Of a stretch of DNA of 64,000 bases, positions 35,218-42,942 are shown piece after piece (position 1 is the stretch's first letter; the number at the start of each line of letters is the position of its first letter). The notes below the pieces were generated by a model that did not search any database, had not been told where the DNA came from, and was given only the letters and a program-made list of their open reading frames with translations. A program made the translations under genes and the position numbers. This DNA is from Phycisphaerales bacterium (GTDB lineage Bacteria; Planctomycetota; Phycisphaerae; Phycisphaerales; SM1A02): contig JAKVBU010000016.1 in the NCBI GenBank assembly GCA_022446885.1, forward strand, positions 32,921-96,920, read 5' to 3'.

Positions 35218-36309
35218 TCAGGTGTCTTTCCGCCGCTGGGCGAACACCAGTCGCCCGGCGCTGGTCTGCACGGAATTCGTGATCTGCACATGCAGTTGCT
35301 GGCCGACAAACTCGGCCGCGTCTTCGACAACCACCATCGTGCCATCGGTCAGGAAGCCCACGCCCTGCCCCTGCGACTCGCCGACCCGCTTGATTTCAAG
35401 ATCCAGCACTTCGCCGGGGGTGACAGGACCACGCAACACGCCACCCAACGCGTGCAGATTCAGAACGCTCACGCCTCTGATTTCTGCAACCCGGGCAAGG
35501 CTGGAGTCGGTCGTCACGACTCGCAGGTTCTTCTCCTCGGCCAGATCGACGAGCAGGGCGTCAACATCGGTGGCTGATGCGTCATCGAATCGCTCCACCG
35601 TGACGTGGATCCGGGGCATCGACTGGAGCAGCCGAAGATTGGCCAGCCCGCGGCGGCCTCGTTCTCTCTTGCCTCGCTCGGCGGAGTCTGACAATTGGTG
35701 CAGTTCCTCGATGACGTGTTGGGCCACGATCAGGGGGGCATCAACAAAGCCCGTGTCGGCAATGTCATTGATGCGACCGTCTATCAGCGATGAGGTGTCC
35801 AGCAGCATGGGCCGAACCCCGCGTACCTGACGGGAGAACTCCACATAGGGCAGCAGCAGGCGGATGTTGTCGCGGGTGGAAAGCACCACTGACACGGCCA
35901 GATAGGTGAGGGTCAGTCCGGTAGCGAGTTTGAGCAGCGTCAGATACTGCTGGGCCTGAGGGTCGTCCTTCACGTTCCACGGTTCTGCAATGAGGTCGAT
36001 CAGGGCGCCAACAGCAAGTGCTGCAAAGAGCCCGGCAACGAGTGCTAGATAGACCCCGACGACGTTGGAGATCCGCTTGTGAGGCGTTCGAACATCCAGC
36101 AGGATGACGATCACGCCCACGGCGATGGTGGCGGCGAGTGGGGCCAGATCCAGCAGCCATCCCTCAAAGGTGGTGGGCGCGGGGCCGACCAGCAGCAGCG
36201 ATGCGGCTGCGATCATCAGCGCCAGATAGACCAGCCTGAAAGAGAAGAGAAGGAACGGTTGCGGTTTGCCGCGATCGCCCAGATCGGTCGCGCGTTGAGA
36301 TTCGCTCAC
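35218..36309 (-). CDS. PIN/TRAM domain membrane protein (YacL-like)
   Basis: 363 aa. About four N-terminal membrane segments are followed by a PIN nuclease-like domain (LLDTSSLIDGRINDI, VIEELHQLSDS, VVTTDSSLARVA, giving the usual acidic residues) and a C-terminal TRAM RNA-binding domain (GVGFLTDGTMVVVEDA). This is the layout of B. subtilis YacL, function unsettled. The GTG at 36309 has TACACT 6 nt upstream. It is divergent from the SRP RNA and ends 6 bp from the guaA stop. Confidence 0.87.
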   Translation of the reverse strand: MSESQRATDLGDRGKPQPFLLFSFRLVYLALMIAAASLLLVGPAPTTFEGWLLDLAPLAATIAVGVIVILLDVRTPHKRISNVVGVYLALVAGLFAALAVGALIDLIAEPWNVKDDPQAQQYLTLLKLATGLTLTYLAVSVVLSTRDNIRLLLPYVEFSRQVRGVRPMLLDTSSLIDGRINDIADTGFVDAPLIVAQHVIEELHQLSDSAERGKRERGRRGLANLRLLQSMPRIHVTVERFDDASATDVDALLVDLAEEKNLRVVTTDSSLARVAEIRGVSVLNLHALGGVLRGPVTPGEVLDLEIKRVGESQGQGVGFLTDGTMVVVEDAAEFVGQQLHVQITNSVQTSAGRLVFAQRRKDT

Positions 36310-36315
36310 GGCCTC

Positions 36316-36321
36316 AGTGTA
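36316..36321 (-). promoter_or_regulatory. -10 element of probable leaderless PIN/TRAM gene
   Basis: TACACT on the minus strand, 6 nt before the GTG at 36309. Confidence 0.5.
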
Positions 36322-36341
36322 CCGACCGCCGCCGGGGCGAC

Positions 36342-36347
36342 TACCAT
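36342..36347 (+). promoter_or_regulatory. -10 element of the SRP RNA gene
   Basis: TACCAT ends 6 nt before the structurally predicted 5' end of the SRP RNA at 36354, the spacing expected for a -10 element. Confidence 0.6.
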
Positions 36348-36353
36348 GTGCTC

Positions 36354-36480
36354 GGACGGGATCAGGAGGCGGTCGGGCCCCCGGGCGGGTGGCTCGTGAA
36401 CCTGGTCAGGGCTTGATCGCAGCAGCCATAAGCGTCGTTATCCGTGCCGTGGATCGCCTGGCCGCCTCCCAATTCCGTCC
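36354..36480 (+). ncRNA. ffs: Bacterial signal recognition particle RNA (4.5S-like)
   Basis: The conserved helix-8 core CCTGGTCAGG (36401-36410) and AGCAGCC (36421-36427) matches the Ffh-binding loops of 4.5S RNA. The ends close in a long rod: GGACGGGAT (36354-36362) pairs with ATTCCGTCC (36472-36480), then after a 2x2 mismatch the 14-nt arm 36365-36378 pairs with 36456-36469. No Alu domain is seen, so it is the short type. The apical loop between GC and GC is TTGATC, not a GGAA tetraloop. It lies just upstream of dnaX-ebfC-recR, the same order as scr in B. subtilis. Confidence 0.88.
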
Positions 36481-36484
36481 CATG

Positions 36485-36502
36485 CTCGATTCGACGATCG
36501 AG
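36485..36502 (+). terminator. Small hairpin after SRP RNA
   Basis: CTCGAT (36485-36490) pairs with ATCGAG (36497-36502) around TCGACG, 5 nt after the SRP RNA. Only 6 bp and no T-run, so it may terminate, protect the 3' end, or mean nothing. Confidence 0.3.
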
Positions 36503-36537
36503 TGTGCGTTCCTTGGTCGTTCTTGGTCGGAGATGCC

Positions 36538-38178
36538 GTGAGTTATACGGTTCTGGCACGACGGTATCGCTCTCGATCGTTCGATGAACTCGTCGGTCAA
36601 CGGGCCATTGCGGACACCCTGCAGCGGGCAGTCGAGCAGGATCGCGTCGCACACGCGTACCTGTTCTGTGGCACGCGTGGTGTCGGCAAGACGAGCCTCG
36701 CTCGGATTCTCGCCTGTGCCCTGAACGTGACGGACGAACTCTCCGATCCAGATGCTGTCACCGAGGCCATCATGCGAGGGGATGATCTCGACGTCATCGA
36801 GATCGACGGTGCCTCCAACCGAGGTGTGGAACAGGCACGTGAACTCATCGCGGCGGCTGGGCTCTCGCCGGCCCGATCGCCGTATCGGGTGTACATCATC
36901 GACGAAGTTCACATGCTCACTTCGGAGGCGTTCAACACGCTGCTCAAGACGATGGAGGAGCCTCCGTCGCATGTGAAATTCCTGCTGTGCACCACCGAGC
37001 CGCACAAGGTTCCGGCAACAATCCGCAGCCGATGTCAGCGCTTCGATTTCAGGCCGATCACACGAGCCAGCATCAGCGACCATCTTGCCCATGTCCTGAA
37101 GACTGAAGGCGTCGAGGCTGGCCCCGGCGTACTCGATCGAGTCGCCTCGATGGGCCGAGGCTCGATGCGCGACGCCCTGAGCGTGCTGGAGCGGCTGCTG
37201 GCAGCAGGTGAGACGTCGATCTCGATGGAGCACGTCGAACAAACGCTGGGTCTGCCGCCAGCCGATCTGGTGCTGTCACTCACAGACGCCCTTCTGGATG
37301 GTGATGCATCCAATGCGCTGACTTGCGGCGAGACGCTGATGCAGCAGGGGCTTGCGCTGGATCAAGTGATCGAGTCGCTGATCGACATGTGGCGTGGGCT
37401 GATGTTGCTGAGGACCTGCGGAGAGCGTACGGACCTGCTCGACTGGGCCGACGCCACCAGAAGTGAACTGATGCAGCGTGCCCAACTGGGCACGCCCGAT
37501 GTCTTCGCCCATGGGGTGGCGGTGTTCGAGGCGCTGGCCCGGCAGGCATCATTGGCCGCCTCTGCCAGGGCGCTGTTCGATGCGGCGCTGGTTCGACTGG
37601 CGCTGGGCATGGCGATCGAAGATGACGAAGGGCCCTCGGCAGGGGCACCTGCATCTGGCGCCGTCAAAAAAAAACTGAAGGGGGCATCTGAGGCTCGATC
37701 GGCCAGACGATCGAGTTCAGTTGCAGCGACTGAGGCCTCCAGACAGGCGGCTTCCAAGGCCGGGGGGGCATCTTCCTCTGGAACCAAGGATTACGACGCT
37801 CGTTCGAAAGCGGCCTCCGAGAAGACGTTGAAGGGGGCACGGAGCCCTGGTGAGTGCTGGGGCGGGATCGTCGGTCTGCTGGAGGGCTCATCGGTGCAGG
37901 CAGCAGCGCAGATGCTTGAACCCGTCTCTCTTGAGTCGGGCGTGCTGACAGTGCGAATGCAGGGCGGTCACTCGGGCGTCGTTGCGGATCGGATTGATGA
38001 CATGCGGGCGGCAGCCGCCAAGGCGGGCGTCACGTTGCAATTGCAGGAGGCCCAAGATGGCGCCTCGCCGGTAGCCCAGCAGGTGCATGAAGCTGGCGCC
38101 GATCCACTCGTTCAGATGGTGAGTGATGTATTCGATGCCCAGGTGGTGAAGGTGCAACCACCAAAACAACAGGACTGA
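36538..38178 (+). CDS. dnaX: DNA polymerase III subunits gamma/tau
   Basis: 546 aa. Clamp-loader ATPase. The AAA+ core has Walker A GTRGVGKTS (residues 45-53), Walker B VYIIDEVHML and the SRC sensor in RSRCQRFDF. The Zn-binding Cys module normally between Walker A and DxIEIDAAS is missing: residues 63-82 hold no CxxC. Near codon 377 an in-frame A9 tract (37666-37674) is followed by stops in both other frames, which would release a gamma-like form of about 380 aa. The rest is a low-complexity linker and a tau-like tail. The GTG at 36538 (VSYTVLARRYR) matches the family N-terminus and has GGAG upstream. Confidence 0.95.
   Translation: MSYTVLARRYRSRSFDELVGQRAIADTLQRAVEQDRVAHAYLFCGTRGVGKTSLARILACALNVTDELSDPDAVTEAIMRGDDLDVIEIDGASNRGVEQARELIAAAGLSPARSPYRVYIIDEVHMLTSEAFNTLLKTMEEPPSHVKFLLCTTEPHKVPATIRSRCQRFDFRPITRASISDHLAHVLKTEGVEAGPGVLDRVASMGRGSMRDALSVLERLLAAGETSISMEHVEQTLGLPPADLVLSLTDALLDGDASNALTCGETLMQQGLALDQVIESLIDMWRGLMLLRTCGERTDLLDWADATRSELMQRAQLGTPDVFAHGVAVFEALARQASLAASARALFDAALVRLALGMAIEDDEGPSAGAPASGAVKKKLKGASEARSARRSSSVAATEASRQAASKAGGASSSGTKDYDARSKAASEKTLKGARSPGECWGGIVGLLEGSSVQAAAQMLEPVSLESGVLTVRMQGGHSGVVADRIDDMRAAAAKAGVTLQLQEAQDGASPVAQQVHEAGADPLVQMVSDVFDAQVVKVQPPKQQD
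37666..37715 (+). promoter_or_regulatory. Candidate dnaX slippage site: A9 tract plus hairpin
   Basis: Nine A residues (37666-37674) encode Lys-Lys-Lys in frame. A -1 shift meets TGA at 37689-37691 and a +1 shift meets TGA at 37676-37678. Downstream, CTCGATCG (37694-37701) pairs perfectly with CGATCGAG (37708-37715) around a 6-nt loop. An A9 tract in dnaX drives transcriptional slippage in Thermus, and a tract plus hairpin drives frameshifting in E. coli. Confidence 0.6.
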
Positions 38179-38193
38179 TGGAAGGATGACGCA

Positions 38194-38544
38194 ATGTTCA
38201 AGGGACTGAAGAATCTAGGGGCGATGGCCTCACTCATGAAGGATCTGCCCGCGATGCAGGCACGCATGGAAGAGGTCCGTGCATCGCTGGGGGAGATTCG
38301 CGTCGTGGGCACGGCCGGCGCGGGCGCTGTCAAAGTGCACATGAGCGGTGACATGGTTGTGCAGGAGACCCAAGTCGATGCCGCAGCCCTTGCTGGTCAG
38401 GACATCGAGGCCCTCATCACGATGGCGGTGAACGACGCCATCGCCTCGGCTCAAGAAGCGTCGCGCAGCCGAATCGCCGAAGCAGCCGCTGAGATGGGGC
38501 TGCCGATGCCCGAGAACGGCCAACTGCCGGGCATGGGTATCTGA
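38194..38544 (+). CDS. ebfC: YbaB/EbfC family nucleoid-associated protein
   Basis: 116 aa. MFKGLKNLGAMASLMKD at the start, the GTAGAGAVKVHMSGDMVV core strand motif and a C-terminal MGLPMPENGQLPGM tail are typical of YbaB/EbfC, a small dimeric DNA-binding protein. It sits between dnaX and recR as in many bacteria, the stop being immediately followed by the recR start. Confidence 0.93.
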   Translation: MFKGLKNLGAMASLMKDLPAMQARMEEVRASLGEIRVVGTAGAGAVKVHMSGDMVVQETQVDAAALAGQDIEALITMAVNDAIASAQEASRSRIAEAAAEMGLPMPENGQLPGMGI

Positions 38545-39165
38545 GTGCGGGGGTATCCCGAGCCCGTCGAGCGACTGCTGGCTGCGCTGGAGCGATTGCC
38601 GGGGATCGGTCGACGTACGGCTGCCCGCTTGGCTTTTCATTTGCTCAAGGCATCGCCTGATGAGACACGAGAGTTGGCCCAGTCGCTTGAGGCGCTCGTC
38701 GATACGGTTGGTTGCTGCTCGATCTGCTGGCATCTGACCGAGGTTCAGCCCTGCCGGGTCTGCTCAGATGAGCGTCGTGACGCTGGATGTGTACTCGTCG
38801 TCGAAGAGCCACGTGATCTTCTAGGCATCGAAGCCACGTCATTGCATCGTGGGGTGTATCACGTGCTTACCGGGCGGATCGATCCGCTTGGGGGAGTCGG
38901 CCCCTCTGATCTCACCATCGCGGCCTTGATTGATCGAGTTTCCGATCCCGATCGAAACGCCCGCCGTGCGCCCGTTACCGAGGTGATCCTCGGTTTGAGT
39001 CCAACGCTGGAAGGCGATGCCACTGCGCTGCATCTGTCGCAGGTGCTTGCAAGTCACGATGTGCAGGTGACTCGTTTGGCGCGAGGGCTGCCCGCTGGCG
39101 GGCGTTTGGAGCATGCATCCGCGTCTGTGCTGGCTGATGCGTTATTGGGGCGCGGTCCCGCCTGA
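38545..39165 (+). CDS. recR: Recombination mediator RecR
   Basis: 206 aa. Works with RecF/RecO to load RecA at gaps. Helix-hairpin-helix LPGIGRRTAARLAFHLL, the zinc finger CCSICWHLTEVQPCRVCSDE, the Toprim core VLVVEEPRDLLGIE and the C-terminal VTRLARGLPAGGRLEHAS (Walker B-like) are all intact. The GTG at 38545 abuts the ebfC stop, so the two are translationally coupled. Confidence 0.96.
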   Translation: MRGYPEPVERLLAALERLPGIGRRTAARLAFHLLKASPDETRELAQSLEALVDTVGCCSICWHLTEVQPCRVCSDERRDAGCVLVVEEPRDLLGIEATSLHRGVYHVLTGRIDPLGGVGPSDLTIAALIDRVSDPDRNARRAPVTEVILGLSPTLEGDATALHLSQVLASHDVQVTRLARGLPAGGRLEHASASVLADALLGRGPA

Positions 39166-39174
39166 CGGGCCGGA

Positions 39175-39180
39175 TATCCT
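39175..39180 (+). promoter_or_regulatory. -10 element of probable leaderless rpoN
   Basis: TATCCT, 6 nt before the rpoN ATG at 39187. Confidence 0.5.
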
Positions 39181-39186
39181 GTGGTC

Positions 39187-40668
39187 ATGGAACAGCGTCT
39201 GGACACCTCTCTTTCGACGCAACTGAATCAGAGTCTGCGGACATCGCCGCGGATGATTCAGTCGATGGAGGTTCTGCAGATGCCCCTGCCAGCATTGCAG
39301 GAACGAATCGATCAGGAACTCGAGAGCAACATCGCACTCGAAGTAGACGAGACCCAAATGGCGGCGGGGGACGAGGGAGAGTCCGTCGAGTCCGACGTGC
39401 CAGCCGATGGCGCCGAGGAGTTTCAGCGTCTGGACTCGATGGAGCAGACCTACGCAGAGGCCTACGACAACACGCTGGGCTCTCGCAGCATCAACAGGTC
39501 AACTGGTGACGGTGATCGGAAGTTGGAGGCGATGGCCAACATCAGCGCCAGGGGAGACTCGTTGCAAGACGAGATGCTCCACCAGTGGACCTTCGCCGAC
39601 GTTGGCCCCCAGGTGGCCCACGCGGGTCGTCTGCTCATAGAGTTCCTGTCTCCCGATGGGCTGCTGGAAGTCGGTCTGGATCAGGTGCTGGAGCAGTCGC
39701 CACGGGCCCGCGATGAGGGAGTGACGATCGAGTCGCTTGAAGAGGCGTTGGTCTTGTTGCAGCAGCTGGCTGAACCATCGGGCATTGGGGCTCGCAGTCT
39801 GCGTGAGTGCCTGTTGCTACAGGTTCATTCGCGCATGGAACTGGATGAGAGCAGTCGCGACGCTTGGGCTAGAGTTGGCATGCTCATCGAGTCACACCTC
39901 GACGATCTCGTTCAGAACCGACTGCCCGATATCGCTCGTGCGACGGGGCTGTCGATGGACGATGTGCGAGATTCAATGCGGCTGATGCATCGCCTGAGTC
40001 TGGCGCCAGGACGTGATCTGGCGCCGCTGGATGTGCCTCCAGTGATTCCGGATGTGTTGGTGGAGTATGACGACGCCACTGACGCCTATGCGGCCACGCT
40101 GCTGGAGGGGCCAATTCCACCGTTACGGGTCTCGCCTCGCTACGAGAAGATGGCCAAGGACCGCTCGCTCGATGCGGAGGCTCGCAGCTTTCTGGAGCGA
40201 AACGTGGAAAGCGCTCGTTGGATGATCGATGCGCTACGGCAACGAGGCGCCACGCTATTGCGAGTTGTTCGTGTCGTTTTGGACAGGCAGCGAGCGTTTT
40301 TTGACGAAGGCCCTCGGCACCTGCGTCCACTGCCGATGACAGAAGTGGCGGACACTCTGGGCGTGCATGTGGCGACGGTGTCTCGCACGGTGGCGGACAA
40401 GTGGATGCAGACACCTCGTGGTGTCGTGCCGCTGCGGCGTTTCTTCTCGGGCGGAACCTCAACCTCGACTGGCGAGGCCATGTCCTGGGCCGCTGTCCGA
40501 GAAGTGCTGCGTGAGATCATCGAGCGAGAGGACACCGCCAAGCCTCACAGCGACGAGGCCCTGGCCGCAGCGCTTCGAGAGAGAGGCATCGATATCGCCC
40601 GCCGCACTGTCGTCAAGTATCGACAGAAGATGGGCATCCCCCCGGCCCGCTTGCGTCGAACATTTTGA
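39187..40668 (+). CDS. rpoN: RNA polymerase sigma-54 factor
   Basis: 493 aa. Region I is glutamine/leucine-rich (LSTQLNQSLRTSPRMIQSMEVLQMPL), an acidic region II follows, then the core-binding domain with EPSGIGARSLRECLLLQ, the DNA-binding HTH (VADTLGVHVATVSRTVADKWMQTPRG) and the RpoN box ARRTVVKYRQKMGIP. All marks of a working sigma-54 are present, implying enhancer-dependent promoters in this genome. The ATG at 39187 is preferred over a GTG at 39181. No activator gene is adjacent. Confidence 0.96.
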   Translation: MEQRLDTSLSTQLNQSLRTSPRMIQSMEVLQMPLPALQERIDQELESNIALEVDETQMAAGDEGESVESDVPADGAEEFQRLDSMEQTYAEAYDNTLGSRSINRSTGDGDRKLEAMANISARGDSLQDEMLHQWTFADVGPQVAHAGRLLIEFLSPDGLLEVGLDQVLEQSPRARDEGVTIESLEEALVLLQQLAEPSGIGARSLRECLLLQVHSRMELDESSRDAWARVGMLIESHLDDLVQNRLPDIARATGLSMDDVRDSMRLMHRLSLAPGRDLAPLDVPPVIPDVLVEYDDATDAYAATLLEGPIPPLRVSPRYEKMAKDRSLDAEARSFLERNVESARWMIDALRQRGATLLRVVRVVLDRQRAFFDEGPRHLRPLPMTEVADTLGVHVATVSRTVADKWMQTPRGVVPLRRFFSGGTSTSTGEAMSWAAVREVLREIIEREDTAKPHSDEALAAALRERGIDIARRTVVKYRQKMGIPPARLRRTF

Positions 40669-40683
40669 GGGATTGAGGCAGGA

Positions 40684-41244
40684 TCAGAGTTGTTCGACCT
40701 CTGCGACCTTCTTGTCGCAGAGCGTGTCGATTTCACCCACGCGGTCCTTTGTGAGGTCTTCAATCTCGCTCTTCGCCCGCTTGGCGTCGTCTTCTGAGAT
40801 CGACTTGTCCTTGAGGTCGGCGTCGATGTGCTTGATTGCGTCTCGACGTTCATTCCGGATCGCGACCTTGGCCTCTTCAGCGAGTTTGCGTACTTGAACG
40901 GCCAACTGACTTCGGCGATCGGCGGAAGGCGGGGGGACGTTGATTCGGATGGCGTCACCTTCACTCATGGGATTGAGCCCAAGGTCTGCGCTCTCGATCG
41001 CCTTTGAGATCTCGGATCGAAGTGAGGGGTCGAAGGGCTTGACCAACAGCTGAGTTGGCTCGGGAACGCTCACAGCTGCAATGTCGCGAAGATCGCAGGA
41101 AGATCCGTAGGCGTCTACCTTCAGATACTCAAGGAGCGCCGTGCTCGCTCGCCCGGTGCGAATGCCTCTGAGTTCCTTCTGGTAGTACTCGATGGGCTTG
41201 GCCATCTCGACTTTCGCGGTCTTTGTGTACTCACTGGGCATCAT
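40684..41244 (-). CDS. frr: Ribosome recycling factor
   Basis: 186 aa. With EF-G it splits post-termination ribosomes. RGIRTGRASTALLE, the DxxAI-like NPMSEGDAIRINVPPPSADRR motif and the C-terminal helix-rich domain (IRNERRDAIKHIDADLKD) are typical. It follows pyrH by 9 bp, a conserved pairing in bacteria. The stop is 15 bp from the convergent rpoN. Confidence 0.96.
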   Translation of the reverse strand: MMPSEYTKTAKVEMAKPIEYYQKELRGIRTGRASTALLEYLKVDAYGSSCDLRDIAAVSVPEPTQLLVKPFDPSLRSEISKAIESADLGLNPMSEGDAIRINVPPPSADRRSQLAVQVRKLAEEAKVAIRNERRDAIKHIDADLKDKSISEDDAKRAKSEIEDLTKDRVGEIDTLCDKKVAEVEQL

Positions 41245-41253
41245 GTAGTCCGT

Positions 41254-41988
41254 TCATGCTGTGGCGGTTGTGGCGTCAACAATCGTGCCGATGTCGTCAC
41301 CTTGAATGACCTTCTGGATATTCCCCTCGACACTAAAGTCGAAGACTCGAATGGGCAGCTCGTGTTCCATGCACATCGACAGAGCCGTCAGGTCCATGAC
41401 ACCCAGTCGCTGGTCGATGGCATCCTTGAAACTGAGGTGGTCATATCGAACGGCATCCCGGTCTACCGCTGGGTCGGCGCTATAGACACCGTCAACCTTT
41501 GTCGCCTTCAGAAGAACATCGCAGTTGAGTTCGATGGCACGCAGGGCTGCGCAGGTATCAGTTGTGAAGAATGGGTTACCGGTTCCCGCGGCAAGAATGA
41601 CAACGCGGCCTTTGGCAAGATGCCGAAGGGCCCGCTTGCGGATGAACCCCTCTGCGATTGCGGGCATGTCGATTGCCGAGAGCAGGCGGGCTTGCGAGCC
41701 CGCCGACTCGAGTGCCTCCTTCAGGGCCATCCCGTTCATCACGGTGCCCAGCATGCCCATGTAGTCGGCTGTGGCCTGGTCGATCCCCAACCGTTTGGCG
41801 AGGTTGGCCCCTCGAACCATGTTGCCGCCACCAACAACCACCGCAATCTGAGACTCGCCAGCTGCGACCTTGGCGATCTGGGCGGCGATCAGCCCGAGTT
41901 CCTCAGCGTTGATCCCGCTTTCTCCTTGTCCGGAAAAGCTCTCGCCGCTGATCTTCAGAAGGACGCGTTTGTACTGCCTGCGTTCCAT
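41254..41988 (-). CDS. pyrH: UMP kinase
   Basis: 244 aa. Phosphorylates UMP to UDP. RVLLKISGESFSG (ATP site), AVVVGGGNMVRG, GIDQATADYMGMLGTVMN and the GTGNPFFTTDTCAALRAIE motif are all present. The ATG at 41988 gives MERRQYKRVLLK, a standard N-terminus; the open frame continues upstream without family match. It precedes frr in a two-gene operon. Confidence 0.96.
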   Translation of the reverse strand: MERRQYKRVLLKISGESFSGQGESGINAEELGLIAAQIAKVAAGESQIAVVVGGGNMVRGANLAKRLGIDQATADYMGMLGTVMNGMALKEALESAGSQARLLSAIDMPAIAEGFIRKRALRHLAKGRVVILAAGTGNPFFTTDTCAALRAIELNCDVLLKATKVDGVYSADPAVDRDAVRYDHLSFKDAIDQRLGVMDLTALSMCMEHELPIRVFDFSVEGNIQKVIQGDDIGTIVDATTATA

Positions 41989-42048
41989 GATTGGGGCATT
42001 GGACCGCCATGGGGTGCCCGGGTCAAGCCGCGGCTGGCACAGTGCCGG

Positions 42049-42054
42049 TAGGCT
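42049..42054 (+). promoter_or_regulatory. -10 element at the head of the ExbBD-VWA operon
   Basis: TAGGCT, 6 nt before the ATG at 42061; the whole seven-gene unit probably starts from this leaderless promoter. Confidence 0.55.
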
Positions 42055-42060
42055 TGCTGC

Positions 42061-42942
42061 ATGGACAGGGCCTGGCAGCGCCGGCGGGTGTGGCTGATCG
42101 CAGCGGCGGCGGCGGTGGCGGTCCACGTGCTGGCATTGGGGCTGGTGCACTGGGTACAGGCCGATCCCCCAGAGCGAGCCCTCGTGGTGAGTGTTTCGCT
42201 GCAGCCAGCACCGCCTCTGCCCATGCCCTCAGAGGAGACTTCACTGCCTCGATCGCAAGGTGCCTCCCCGGCCTCATCTTCGCCCGGTCCAGAGTCGGTC
42301 AGTATTCCACTGCCCGACTTGCCCAGCGGAGATCTGGCCGCTGCGGGAGGGGGCGCCTCAGGCGGTGGCTTGGGGCCGGTTCAGGGCAACCGAGATGGGC
42401 CCATGATCGAGATCGGCCCTCTGCACCTGCCCGCCAGCAGAGTGATCTTCATGGTCGATACTTCATCGAGCATGCGGGGGGCACTTGGAAGCGGAACGCT
42501 GGCTGATGCGGCAGCAGATCTTGTGTGCCGGGCAATCAAGGGGCTACCCCTGAGCGTGCGGTATCGACTGATGCTCTTCAGCAGCGAATTGGCTGAGCCG
42601 CTGGGGTCTACCTGGAGATGGAAGGCGGATGCTGATGCGGCATGCGATGCACTGGCCCAGGCCGCCCGCAATCCCCGAGGCCTTACTCGATCGCGATCAC
42701 TCTTTGACGAGGGTGGGCTGCTGGAGAGTCGGTGTGACTGCGTTGTACTGGTGACCGATGGCGGAATACTCGATCTTGAAGCGGGCGCCCTGCAGGCATG
42801 GCTCGAGTCAGCGCCGAGCGTTCGGCTGGATGTCGTCCTGCTCGATCCATCGACCAGGATCACACCCCAACAGAGGCGGCTCAAGGCGCTGGCTCAGCAC
42901 ACTGGCGGTGCATTGCATCGTTTGCATGGGGGGCTTCCCTGA
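42061..42942 (+). CDS. Membrane-anchored VWA protein, TonB-like layout
   Basis: 293 aa. One membrane segment (about 11-31) after a basic N-terminus, a Pro/Ser-rich linker (about 48-90) and a Gly-rich stretch, then a von Willebrand A domain beginning ASRVIFMVDTSSSM with an intact DxSxS metal site (Asp133, Ser135, Ser137) and the later LVTDGG. The anchor plus proline linker plus C-terminal domain resembles TonB/TolA, with VWA in place of the usual C-terminal domain. It heads an operon with exbB and two exbD genes, so it may be the energised partner. That role is inference. Confidence 0.8.
   Translation: MDRAWQRRRVWLIAAAAAVAVHVLALGLVHWVQADPPERALVVSVSLQPAPPLPMPSEETSLPRSQGASPASSSPGPESVSIPLPDLPSGDLAAAGGGASGGGLGPVQGNRDGPMIEIGPLHLPASRVIFMVDTSSSMRGALGSGTLADAAADLVCRAIKGLPLSVRYRLMLFSSELAEPLGSTWRWKADADAACDALAQAARNPRGLTRSRSLFDEGGLLESRCDCVVLVTDGGILDLEAGALQAWLESAPSVRLDVVLLDPSTRITPQQRRLKALAQHTGGALHRLHGGLP

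Noticed and set aside
37666..37674. A9 run in dnaX read as a sequencing or assembly error
   Set aside because: The frame is intact through the run as given and the downstream tail keeps coding character to a normal stop, so no correction is needed.
39187..40668. Sigma-54 promoters (TGGCAC-N5-TTGC type) in the window
   Set aside because: I noticed no convincing -24/-12 pair next to any gene start; rpoN regulates genes elsewhere or the sites are too degenerate to call by eye.
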